Of a DNA stretch of 64,000 nucleotides, positions 33,172 through 40,648 are shown one piece after another. Both the position numbers and the translations under genes were made by a program. The stretch lies in NCBI GenBank assembly GCA_016176845.1, contig JACOWJ010000025.1, positions 1 to 64,000 of the forward strand, read 5' to 3'. The stretch's first letter is position 1. Every line of letters begins with the position of its first letter. This DNA comes from Nitrospinota bacterium (lineage in GTDB: Bacteria; 2-12-FULL-45-22; JACOWJ01). The notes below the pieces were generated by a model. The model saw only the letters and a program-made list of their open reading frames with translations. It did no database searches and was not told where the DNA came from.

Positions 33172-35970
33172 CTAATCCCGATAGAGCTCCTCATCGCTGA
33201 TGCCGGGATCCATGATCACGGGGAGCAGCCGAATGCCGTTGGCCTGGCCCTTGATATCGATCACCAGCGGGAAGTGTTTCTTCAAGAAGGGAACGGGGAA
33301 AACCAGTTCTCCGGTAGGCCCTTTGGTGCCCAGGCCCATCGTGCCCTGGGTGTCCCAGGGGCTGTAATAGATCTTGCCTAGTGCAAGCTGGTTATTCTCC
33401 CAAAAACGATAATCGAAAACGTAATCGCGGTTTCGAACTTCCCCCTTCATGGACACAGGTCGTCCCAGAAGTTCAAACTGGTCGGGTTGGTCCTTGTCCC
33501 TGTTCCCCTTCACATCCAGATTGACCAGCAGGCCAGGAAGGGGATGTGTCTTTGAGCCCATGATCATAGGGCTCCGATCATCGCTGTCCAGGCTACTCTC
33601 CTGGTCCGGGGTCAGCAGTTCCAGCTCTACCTTTAGCCTGCTGTCCCGCTTCTGCCCGGATGGAGGGATTAAGCCGGGGAGGCTTCCAAAATGGAAGCCG
33701 GTGCTGCTGAGGTTAAACAATCCCCTCTCCTCGTATTGGGTCAGCAGCTTGATCAGCCCCCCGTCCAATCCCTTCTTGCCCTCTTCCCCCGCCTCATAGT
33801 TGGCCTCCCAGAGCAAGGCCGAGAATCGGGCCAGAAGGTCCTCTTTCACCGGGTATTCCCTTTCTTTCAGACGGTCATCGGCCATCCGATAGGCGATCTT
33901 GAGCCGATCCGGAGTGGGGAAAGCGATCCCCTTTTTGGCCAGCTCCCCATTGGAGATGTCATCGTCGAAAAGCTCGACTTTGAGGTTTAGCCCCTGTGGG
34001 CCATAGAGGAACGGGTGGCTCTTCAGGTAGGCCTTGCTGACCCATTCCTCCTTGGGGAGGGGCAAATCCTTCAGCGCTTTGGGAAGCAAAGCTTCGGGCG
34101 CCCGCCCCAGGGAGGTCTCCTCCATGGAGGACTTATCGCCGCCTCCTTTCTCCTGAGCCAGCATCTTTTTGGCCACATCCGAGGAGGGATAGAGCTGCAA
34201 AAGGCTGGAATGGTAAAAGGTCTTCTCTCCTTCATCCCGGCTCTTCCTGGCCAGGTGAAGCAAGCTTTCGGCGGCCTTCTCTTCCAACTCCTTCATCTTT
34301 TCGGGAGAGGGTTGGCCGGCCTTTTGGTAATGAAGCCGAGCCCGGTGGTAATCCCGTTTCTTCTCGTAGGCCTCGGCCAGGACTCGATGGACCTCCGCGC
34401 TCTTCTCCGCGCTGGGGTGATTGGCCAGGTAAAACTCCCCCATGGCGATGAGAGCGCTGTTATTTAAGGATTTCCGCAGGACAACGAGATCGAAGGTCCG
34501 CCGTAGCATGCCGTTCGGGTTGAGTTTGCGGAGCCGATTGGTCAGGCCCAGGGAGTCCCGAGCCACATCGAAGTAATCCCGGTTCTCCAAGTCCCAGTTC
34601 AACTCGAGCCTCTTTCCCAAGATTATATACTCCAGGGTGGAGCGATTCTCTCCCTTCTTTAAGGCCTCGAAAGTGGCAAAAGGGTCGTAACCCGGGTCCT
34701 TGAGGAGGGCCTGCGCGCGAAGGGCCATATTAGAGCCCCTCTTCTCGGCCGCCAGAGACTCCAACACTTGCCGGGAGCCTTGGGGATTCCCTTCCCATTG
34801 GTAGGCCAGGGCTAAAGCCTCTTTCGCCTCATCCGCCAGGGGGTTATCCCCATGCTTTTGCGAGAAGCGCTCGGAGAGCTCTCTGAGCCTCTTTTTATCC
34901 CTGGCCGTCAGGGCATAAAGGATCTCTTCGTACTCCCGTTGCACCTCCGGCGGCTGTTGGAGCTCTATCCCTTTGTCGGATACCGCCTCGGTTTGCCGTA
35001 GCTTCTCTTGGAAGGACTTTTCCTTCTCCTCGGTTGCCCTTAAGCCCTGGTGAGCCTTCCTCGACCCCGGACGTAGCGCCAGGGCTTTCCGGGAATAATA
35101 GAGACTTTGGTGGGTTTCTCCTTCCTTCAGGGCTTCCTGTGCCCTCCGGAGCTCTCTCTGGAAGAGATATTGGTCCATCTTTTGCCGCAATCTCTCTGCC
35201 CTGGCTTCTGCCGTGGCGGCCTCTTTGCTTTGAGGCCATTTCCTGAGGAAGGTATCGTATAGGTGCAGGGCCTTTCTCTCCCGTGGGTCGATCTGATCCA
35301 ATTCGCGGAAGAACCTCTGAAAATCTCCCAAAAAGGAGAAGGCCCTCTCCCCTATCTTGGGGAGGGCGCCAAAAGGGACCGTGGCCAGGTCGGCCAATCC
35401 AAAGCCGTTGATGATATTCAGATTGTAAGCAAAGATATTATAGAACTTTCCGATCTTGATGCTGCGATCCTCTCGCAGGAGTCGATCCGCCTCGTTCAAC
35501 TCGTCCTCCCGCAGTCGCTTCAGAACAAGCCTCTCTAAGGCGGGGTCCCGGGCTATTTTCAGGCTCTCCCTCTGGGCCGCAAGATATTGATCCCGGTCCT
35601 TCCACCGAAGGCTCCTCAGATCGAGCAGATCGGCGGCCAAGGCGGACATCTCCCCCGAATCATTCTTCCTCTGGCGATCCGGGTCGCGCAGGGAAAGGTA
35701 GCCAGTCTCCACCTTGGCCCAATCGCCCAGGAGGGCAGCCTCCATGGCCTCCTTCAGTTTCACCTCCATCTCGTCAGATCCGGCAGGAGGAATGGGGATC
35801 GCCGGCCCTTCTGCAAACGGAAAGGCCAGCGGATCCGCAGGCCTGAGATCACTCCCTGGGGAGGAAAAGGCCGGCAAAGGAAACCAGATGACTACCAGAA
35901 GACAAAACCCCCATAATCCCCATTTTCTCAAAGGCCTTCCGCGCTTTTTTGTCTCTTTTATCCCACACAT
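33172..35970 (-). CDS. Large exported TPR-like repeat protein, module copy 1
   Basis: A 932-residue protein with an N-terminal signal (WGLWGFCLLVVIWFPLPAFS), then a long helical region with repeated helix pairs, for example YSRKALALRPGSRKAHQGL and HRVLAEAYEKKRDYHRARLHYQKAG, which look like tetratricopeptide units. The C-terminal 250 residues are beta-rich (HPFLYGPQGLNLKVELFDDD; LLVNLDVKGNRD; ending GISDEELYRD). A paralogue at 47797-50250 aligns at the N-terminal region, in the repeats and at FYGANGINIKPELLDEDL. ATG at 35970 is preferred (GGGGTGG ahead); a TTG at 36051, four bases after the upstream stop, is possible. Its partner lipoprotein lies directly upstream. I do not recognise the family. 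It is probably periplasmic or outer-membrane associated. Confidence 0.78.
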   Translation of the reverse strand: MCGIKETKKRGRPLRKWGLWGFCLLVVIWFPLPAFSSPGSDLRPADPLAFPFAEGPAIPIPPAGSDEMEVKLKEAMEAALLGDWAKVETGYLSLRDPDRQRKNDSGEMSALAADLLDLRSLRWKDRDQYLAAQRESLKIARDPALERLVLKRLREDELNEADRLLREDRSIKIGKFYNIFAYNLNIINGFGLADLATVPFGALPKIGERAFSFLGDFQRFFRELDQIDPRERKALHLYDTFLRKWPQSKEAATAEARAERLRQKMDQYLFQRELRRAQEALKEGETHQSLYYSRKALALRPGSRKAHQGLRATEEKEKSFQEKLRQTEAVSDKGIELQQPPEVQREYEEILYALTARDKKRLRELSERFSQKHGDNPLADEAKEALALAYQWEGNPQGSRQVLESLAAEKRGSNMALRAQALLKDPGYDPFATFEALKKGENRSTLEYIILGKRLELNWDLENRDYFDVARDSLGLTNRLRKLNPNGMLRRTFDLVVLRKSLNNSALIAMGEFYLANHPSAEKSAEVHRVLAEAYEKKRDYHRARLHYQKAGQPSPEKMKELEEKAAESLLHLARKSRDEGEKTFYHSSLLQLYPSSDVAKKMLAQEKGGGDKSSMEETSLGRAPEALLPKALKDLPLPKEEWVSKAYLKSHPFLYGPQGLNLKVELFDDDISNGELAKKGIAFPTPDRLKIAYRMADDRLKEREYPVKEDLLARFSALLWEANYEAGEEGKKGLDGGLIKLLTQYEERGLFNLSSTGFHFGSLPGLIPPSGQKRDSRLKVELELLTPDQESSLDSDDRSPMIMGSKTHPLPGLLVNLDVKGNRDKDQPDQFELLGRPVSMKGEVRNRDYVFDYRFWENNQLALGKIYYSPWDTQGTMGLGTKGPTGELVFPVPFLKKHFPLVIDIKGQANGIRLLPVIMDPGISDEELYRD

Positions 35971-36054
35971 GCTGACCACCCCATAAACGAGAACCTCTTG
36001 GGCCTTCCGATTGGATCCCCTGAAACGCCTTGCCGTCTTCCTTCCGCTCAAGGA

Positions 36055-37014
36055 CTACTGGCTGATCTTCCTGATCGTCCGGATATAAGAAACCAAAGCC
36101 TTCACCTTCTCTTTGGCTTCCAGTTTCTCTGAGATTCCATCTCTGTTGGCTACCGACTCATACAGCTCCAAGGCTGCATCGGCAAATTTCTCGAACTCCT
36201 TTAAATCAAACTTCAGTCCGTGGGGATCCTTCTCCTCCGCATAGCGGGAGGCCATGCTGACGTAGAAATCACCAAAACGGAGCAGGTACCGATTGATGTT
36301 CTTGCTCTCCGCATGTCTGGAGATCAGGGTGTTATAGTGCTGGATAGCCAGCCCCGCATCCTTCCAATCGCCCATATGGGACTGGATAACTGCGACCTTC
36401 TCCCCCTCCACCTTTTCCTGTTGCTCCCGGGCCAGATATTCGTAAGGGGTTCCCTTATGTTTCTCGATCATCTGCTCCCATCCCTGGATCTTCTTTTCAA
36501 GTGCGCCCAGGTACTCCTGTGGAAGCGAATCATCCTGAGCCCTTTGGATCATTTCCTTAAACTCCAGGCAGATGGCGTGGTTCTTTTTGGCCAACTCTGC
36601 CAGGGGAGAAGGAACCTTCAAGACATCTTCGTAGCTTTGGATGGCCAGGTCGTATTCGTGCAGCTTCTCGTACGCCTTGGCCTTATTGAAGCTAATGATC
36701 GGTTTAAATTTGTTGTTCGGATAGATCTTCTCGTAGTTGTTGAGACGAATGAGAGTAACCTTATAAAGGCTCCTTCCCGATACGTCTCTCACCACTTGAA
36801 ACCGGTAGGTGTCGTCTTCCAAATGCCTTTGAAAATCGCTCAGGATCTCTACCAACGTCTCCGAGGGGCGATATTTGATCTCCCGCCTGTAGGCCGTGCA
36901 CCCCACCCCTATGCCCACGACGATCAGGATAATCACCCATCCCCAGGGAATCCAAGCCCCCGCGGCTCCCCTTAAGAAGCGAAGTTTCTGCGTAATGCCT
37001 CTGATGATCTCCAT
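36055..37014 (-). CDS. Helical lipoprotein, partner of the large repeat protein, module copy 1
   Basis: A 319-residue protein. The N-terminal segment WGWVIILIVVGIGVGC is a lipoprotein signal. The mature part is helical and TPR-like: RPSETLVEILSDFQRHLEDD, YKVTLIRLNNYEKIYP, FNKAKAYEKLHEYDLAIQSY and later GLAIQHYNTLISRHAESKNI. The paralogue at 50514-51485 matches the same blocks (QPAENLLDILADFQHHLSDD; YRATLLRLESYEKANP). It is followed by the large repeat protein in both places, so the pair is a conserved unit. The start lacks a good ribosome-binding site. Function unknown. Confidence 0.78.
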   Translation of the reverse strand: MEIIRGITQKLRFLRGAAGAWIPWGWVIILIVVGIGVGCTAYRREIKYRPSETLVEILSDFQRHLEDDTYRFQVVRDVSGRSLYKVTLIRLNNYEKIYPNNKFKPIISFNKAKAYEKLHEYDLAIQSYEDVLKVPSPLAELAKKNHAICLEFKEMIQRAQDDSLPQEYLGALEKKIQGWEQMIEKHKGTPYEYLAREQQEKVEGEKVAVIQSHMGDWKDAGLAIQHYNTLISRHAESKNINRYLLRFGDFYVSMASRYAEEKDPHGLKFDLKEFEKFADAALELYESVANRDGISEKLEAKEKVKALVSYIRTIRKISQ

Positions 37015-37117
37015 GTCTTGTCAGTAATTTAAGAGATTTTATCCGTCTGTCAACTTCTCAACCTTGGGCCATTCGCAGCGGTTCGAAGATTTTTTGGAAG
37101 GCTTCAGAAAAATTTTC

Positions 37118-37146
37118 TTGCTTTTTAGGATCGCTTCGGCTATAAA
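37118..37146 (+). promoter_or_regulatory. Possible sigma-70 promoter of the PxxKW gene
   Basis: TTGCTT, 17 bp spacer, TATAAA. It would give a leader of about 170 bases before the ATG at 37321. The rest of the 37015-37320 gap holds no gene that I can support. Confidence 0.4.
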
Positions 37147-37320
37147 TAACGTTTATTTTGTCTCAAATTCTGGCTGAGCAGGGCCTCGTCCGGGATTCCA
37201 GATGAAATCGAATTTTTCAAGCTTCCAGGGTGAGAGCATTACCCCATGCGCTTGCTCGTTGCGGGGAATCTGTGGGAAATCCTCACCCTCTCGTTCAATT
37301 AAGAAGGAAGAGGCGAAAAG

Positions 37321-37602
37321 ATGGATTGTAACACCGTTAAGCCAGGAGTCGATTGTCTGTTTATGAGCAATAGTGGCTGCGCTTACAATGGCGGCAGTTG
37401 CCACCAAATCGTGGAGCAATGCCAGGGCTGCAACCATGTGATTACCTATCCGGCCGGACAATATTGTCGGACTTATTCGGATCCTTCCGTAAAATGGATC
37501 GATGCGCGCTGCAATTTCGCCACCCATAACCGAATCGAAACCAGGGAAGAACGAAAGAAGCTAAACCCCCTCAAGGCCTCCAAAAGGAGCCGTGGAAAGT
37601 AG
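37321..37602 (+). CDS. PxxKW family cysteine-rich protein
   Basis: A 93-residue protein with a dense cysteine pattern: MDCNTVKPGVDC, GCAYNGGSC, CQGCNHVI and YCRTYSDPSVKWIDARCNFA, the last containing the Pro-x-x-Lys-Trp signature that names the family. It ends in a basic tail. Families of this type are known mainly from deltaproteobacteria; the function is not known. The spaced cysteines suggest metal binding. AAGGAAGAGGCGAAAAG precedes the ATG. It stands alone, divergent from the lipoprotein/TPR module. Confidence 0.85.
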   Translation: MDCNTVKPGVDCLFMSNSGCAYNGGSCHQIVEQCQGCNHVITYPAGQYCRTYSDPSVKWIDARCNFATHNRIETREERKKLNPLKASKRSRGK

Positions 37603-37612
37603 ACCAGGCGTT

Positions 37613-37668
37613 GGGTTCAGGGCTCTGGGTTTGGCAACCCCGAAGGCTGGAGCCCTGAACCCGACGAC
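37613..37668. repeat. GGGTTCAGGGCTC palindrome plus module fragment
   Basis: Arms GGGTTCAGGGCTC and GAGCCCTGAACCC around GGGTTTGGCAACCCCGAAGG-type loop sequence, directly after the PxxKW stop, followed at about 37680-37697 by an inverted module piece (CGTATAGGAATTTCC). It may act as a terminator for both converging genes. Confidence 0.65.
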
Positions 37669-37701
37669 CTGGCATACAGATCGTATAGGAATTTCCGCCA
37701 T

Positions 37702-38118
37702 CTATGAGGTATCCTGATCAGCAAAATTGCTGACCTTCCACGCCCCGCCTTTTTCCCGAAGGGTGATCAAACACCGCTTCTTATAAGTTCCCGCCTTGGG
37801 CACCCGAACCTCTCCCTCGAAGAGAAACACCTTGCGAAGTTTTCCTCTCTCCTTGAAATCGACCAGCCGGTAACGGACATCAGGCTTCCGAGTATCCAAG
37901 TTAATCTCTACCCCCCGGGTCAGCTCTAGCTGTTGGTCGATCTTGCTCAAGGCGAGGCCTGTACAGAGTTCCCTGGCCCCCCGAAGGTCTATGGCAACGT
38001 AGTAACGGTCCATGAAACGTCGGGCTATCCCCTCAGGGGTACTGGCTCCCGGGCCACAGGCCCAGAGCCCCAGGATCCCCACCGCAAGCCCAACCCGAAT
38101 ACTTCGCAAGTGAGCCAT
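37702..38118 (-). CDS. Small lipoprotein, NTF2-like in style
   Basis: A 138-residue protein with a lipoprotein signal SIRVGLAVGILGLWAC and a mature part GASTPEGIARRFMDRYYVAI, then beta strands ending LREKGGAWKVSNF. The ARRFMDRYY opening and a terminal GxWKV strand are the layout of small NTF2/DUF4878-type lipoproteins, but I am not certain of the family. AAGGAGA lies nine bases before ATG at 38118. It starts six bases after the stop of another lipoprotein gene, so the two are one operon. Confidence 0.7.
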   Translation of the reverse strand: MAHLRSIRVGLAVGILGLWACGPGASTPEGIARRFMDRYYVAIDLRGARELCTGLALSKIDQQLELTRGVEINLDTRKPDVRYRLVDFKERGKLRKVFLFEGEVRVPKAGTYKKRCLITLREKGGAWKVSNFADQDTS

Positions 38119-38123
38119 CCGTC

Positions 38124-38624
38124 TCAGTTCTCCTTCCCCGATGGGGGCCCCGCCTCTGAAGAGGTCCCTCCCGCCCCACCGGGTGGGGTCTCCTTCTTTG
38201 CCCTGTTGCAATCCTGGAGTCTTCGGCGGTCCTTCCTGGAAAGCTTCTCCACGAGCTTCAAGCCGCCCAATGGCTGAGAAGTCACCTTGAACTCTCCCTC
38301 TCCTCCCCCATGAGAGTTGGGCTGGAAATTGTAGACCTCGTTCTCGCAAAGGTAGATCCAGCGCTCCTGGTAACCCTCGCTTTTAAAGACCACATAGTCC
38401 GGCTTTCCCTCCTCCAGGTAAATCTTGAACTTCTCCATGTGCTGGGGGTAAGGGGAATAGAGGGTGTCGAAATGGATTAGGCCGCCTTTCCTCGGGGAAC
38501 ATCCACCCAACAGAAACAGCAGGCCCAACCATAGCAAAGCCTTTCCCTTATTGCAGACTCGGTGTTTTAACACAATTGACTCAAGAACTCCAAAGATTTG
38601 CGCGTTGCCCTCCCCTTTGGCCAT
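38124..38624 (-). CDS. Small lipoprotein of unknown function
   Basis: A protein of up to 166 residues. The hydrophobic segment ALLWLGLLFLLGGC is a lipoprotein signal with lipobox LGGC at about residues 39-42. The mature part has IHFDTLYSPYPQHMEKFKIY and VVFKSEGYQERWIYLCENEV, then a Gly/Pro/Lys-rich tail ending PPSGKEN. The start at 38624 is tentative; a GTG at 38573 would give a more usual signal length. I do not recognise the family. It lies upstream of the lipoprotein at 37702 and divergent from mreB. Confidence 0.65.
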   Translation of the reverse strand: MAKGEGNAQIFGVLESIVLKHRVCNKGKALLWLGLLFLLGGCSPRKGGLIHFDTLYSPYPQHMEKFKIYLEEGKPDYVVFKSEGYQERWIYLCENEVYNFQPNSHGGGEGEFKVTSQPLGGLKLVEKLSRKDRRRLQDCNRAKKETPPGGAGGTSSEAGPPSGKEN

Positions 38625-38954
38625 GCAAGCTTCAGGGGCTACGATACGGGACTCCTCTCAAGTGCGCGGTTGCCCTGATTGCGAATCATCATTCAAGGCG
38701 AACATCCCCCCGGGAAAGGCGAATCCGGATGCCTTAATTCATCCATATGATAGCACAAATCCGTTCCCTTGGCCCGATCTGCCCTGTCTCCTCAGGAAAG
38801 TAGACAAATTTTGGGGTTTGTCCGGGTTTTATGATATATTATTTTGGTCGCTAAATCGAGACCGATGCTGTAAAGCTGCGAAGTTTGCCGGGGGATTATG
38901 AGGCTCAAATAGATAGAAGGACGAGGTGGCTAACGGGGAGGAAAGGGAAAGAAG

Positions 38955-39980
38955 GTGCTGAACAGCTGGCTGTCGGGGCTGATTATCAAGGGAATCGCAA
39001 TCGATTTGGGTACGGCCAACACCCTAATCTATATCAAAAGCAAGGGCATTGTCTTGGACGAGCCTTCGGTTATCGCAATTTCTGAGAAAAATAGCTCCGT
39101 GTTAGCTGTAGGCCGGGAAGCCAAAGAAATGTACGGAAAGACCCCCGAGTTCATTCGGACCCTTCGACCTATAAAGGACGGGGTCGTCACGGATTTTGAG
39201 GTCACTCAACAGATGATCTCTTCCTTCATCCTGAGGGTCCTGAAAATCCCCTTCCTCAAGCGAATTCGGATGATTATCGGCGTCCCCTCCGGTATCACCG
39301 AAGTGGAGAAACGGGCCGTGATCGAGGCAGCCAAAAAGGCCCAAGCATGGGAGGTTTACCTGATCCCGGAGCCGATGGCCGCGGCCATTGGCTCCGGCCT
39401 TCCCATCCACGAGCCCACCGCCCATATGATTGTGGATATCGGAGGCGGGACCACGGAGGCCGCTGTTATCTGTTCTTACGTCGTCTCCTGTTGGCAATCA
39501 ATCCGGGTGGGGGGAGATGAGATGGACGAAGCGATTGCTCATTATGTCCGGGAACGGTTCAACATAGACATCGATATTTTCGAGGCCGAGCGGGTCAAAA
39601 AGGCCATCGGTTGCGCGATATCCTTGGAAGAAAAGTCGGAAATTGATGTCCGGGGGAAGGATCTCTCCACCGAGATGCCGAAAATCATCCGGGTCGATAG
39701 CGAGATGATCCGTGAAAGCCTTCGGCCCACCCTGATGAGCATCGTTGAGGTAGTTCGCAGAACCTTGGAACATATCTCTTCCGCCGTGGCGGCGGATATC
39801 TATGACAGGGGACTGACCATTGCCGGCGGTGGCTCCCTCTTGCGAGGCCTGGCTCCTTTCCTGGAGACAGAAATCAGCCTTCCCGTTCAAATCGCCAAGG
39901 ATCCCCTGGTGGCCATTGTACGAGGAGCAGGCTTCGTCCTGGAGAATTTCTCCAGGTATCGACGGGTCTGCATGCCCTAG
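38955..39980 (+). CDS. mreB: Rod-shape actin MreB
   Basis: A 341-residue bacterial actin that organises lateral cell-wall synthesis under the inner membrane. It starts MLNSWLSGLIIKGIAIDLGT (amphipathic N-terminus then phosphate-1 loop), with GKGIVLDEPSV-type sequence after, VPSGITEVEKRAV, the phosphate-2 motif IVDIGGGTTEAAV and the adenosine motif IAGGGSLLRGL. GTG at 38955 is the start, matching the family N-terminus. Unlike most genomes, no mreC, mreD or pbp2 follows; instead fmdB converges from the other strand. A second actin of another subfamily lies 0.7 kb away. Confidence 0.95.
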   Translation: MLNSWLSGLIIKGIAIDLGTANTLIYIKSKGIVLDEPSVIAISEKNSSVLAVGREAKEMYGKTPEFIRTLRPIKDGVVTDFEVTQQMISSFILRVLKIPFLKRIRMIIGVPSGITEVEKRAVIEAAKKAQAWEVYLIPEPMAAAIGSGLPIHEPTAHMIVDIGGGTTEAAVICSYVVSCWQSIRVGGDEMDEAIAHYVRERFNIDIDIFEAERVKKAIGCAISLEEKSEIDVRGKDLSTEMPKIIRVDSEMIRESLRPTLMSIVEVVRRTLEHISSAVAADIYDRGLTIAGGGSLLRGLAPFLETEISLPVQIAKDPLVAIVRGAGFVLENFSRYRRVCMP

Positions 39981-40007
39981 GGCTAAGTACAGCTTATTTC
40001 TTGTTCC

Positions 40008-40388
40008 CTATAAGTCGTCGCCCAGGTCGCCTGAGCCCAAGTCCGGCATGGAGGCTTCGATCTCCTCAGGGCTTTCCCCAGTTTCCAGCCGCTCAACCAT
40101 CTCGCCGAACTCTTCCCCTAGCTCTTCTCCCGACTCCTGTCCCATCTTCTTCATCCAGCGGGCGAGACTGCGAGGGTCGTTCTCGTCCAAGTCCCCCAGG
40201 TTCCCGGGATCCGCCAGGGCATCCAGCCGGCTTTCCTCCGATTTGATCACGCTCACTCGGGAGATAAGCCGCCGCAGGTCCCCACCGCCACAATGAGGGC
40301 AGGAGGCCTCACGGCTGGCGGAAATCGTCTTCCATAACTTGGAGAAACGCCTCTGGCAGCTGTTGCAGACATATTCATAGATCGGCAC
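40008..40388 (-). CDS. FmdB-family zinc-ribbon protein
   Basis: A 126-residue protein. The start VPIYEYVCNSCQRRFSKLWK with CNSC and later CPHCGGGDLRRLIS is the FmdB/CxxC_CxxC_SSSS zinc-ribbon signature. The remainder is acidic and ends LGSGDLGDDL. The start is GTG at 40388 with AAAGGGGAG ahead. FmdB proteins were first noted as presumed regulators of formamidase or amidase genes and are found in many genomes with no such link. It converges on mreB, leaving 27 bp between stops. Confidence 0.88.
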   Translation of the reverse strand: MPIYEYVCNSCQRRFSKLWKTISASREASCPHCGGGDLRRLISRVSVIKSEESRLDALADPGNLGDLDENDPRSLARWMKKMGQESGEELGEEFGEMVERLETGESPEEIEASMPDLGSGDLGDDL

Positions 40389-40434
40389 CTGTGGACTCCC
40401 CTTTGCTAAGTACCGCTCCACCGCGATCAAGATA

Positions 40435-40532
40435 TGGCGGAAGCGCGTGGGAGTCGAACCCACCGAGGACTTTATTAGAGCCCGCCACTGGATTTGAAGT
40501 CCAGGAGGGACACCGGAACCCTTTGCGCTTCC
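40435..40532 (-). tRNA. selC: tRNA-Sec (anticodon UCA)
   Basis: On the minus strand the 5' end GGAAGCGC pairs with GCGCTTCC to give the 8 bp acceptor stem typical of selenocysteine tRNA. The anticodon arm is CTGGAC-TTCAAAT-CCAG with anticodon TCA. A long variable arm (GGCGGGCTCTAATAAAGTCC) and the T arm GTGGGTTCGACTCCCAC follow. Discriminator G and CCA are encoded. With selA at 52780, this shows the cell reads UGA as selenocysteine. It lies between fmdB and the MamK-like gene, on the same strand as both. Confidence 0.95.
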
Positions 40533-40648
40533 TTGCCGGTTATTTTAAGGACCTTTCCTGCTCCTGTCAAGTCTTCTCCATCGAACCCCCACCAAGGACC
40601 TCCATGACCGAAAAAGCCAAGGAGAACAGGGAGTTTCGGGATAGACCG

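Noticed and set aside
33172-36051. The large TPR protein as a magnetosome MamA homologue to go with the MamK-like actin
   Set aside because: MamA is about 220 residues and not exported; this protein is over 900 residues with a signal peptide and a beta-rich C-terminus, and is encoded next to a lipoprotein.
37153-37527. Minus-strand frame opposite the PxxKW gene
   Set aside because: The plus strand carries a clear cysteine-rich family protein with a ribosome-binding site; the opposite frame has neither.
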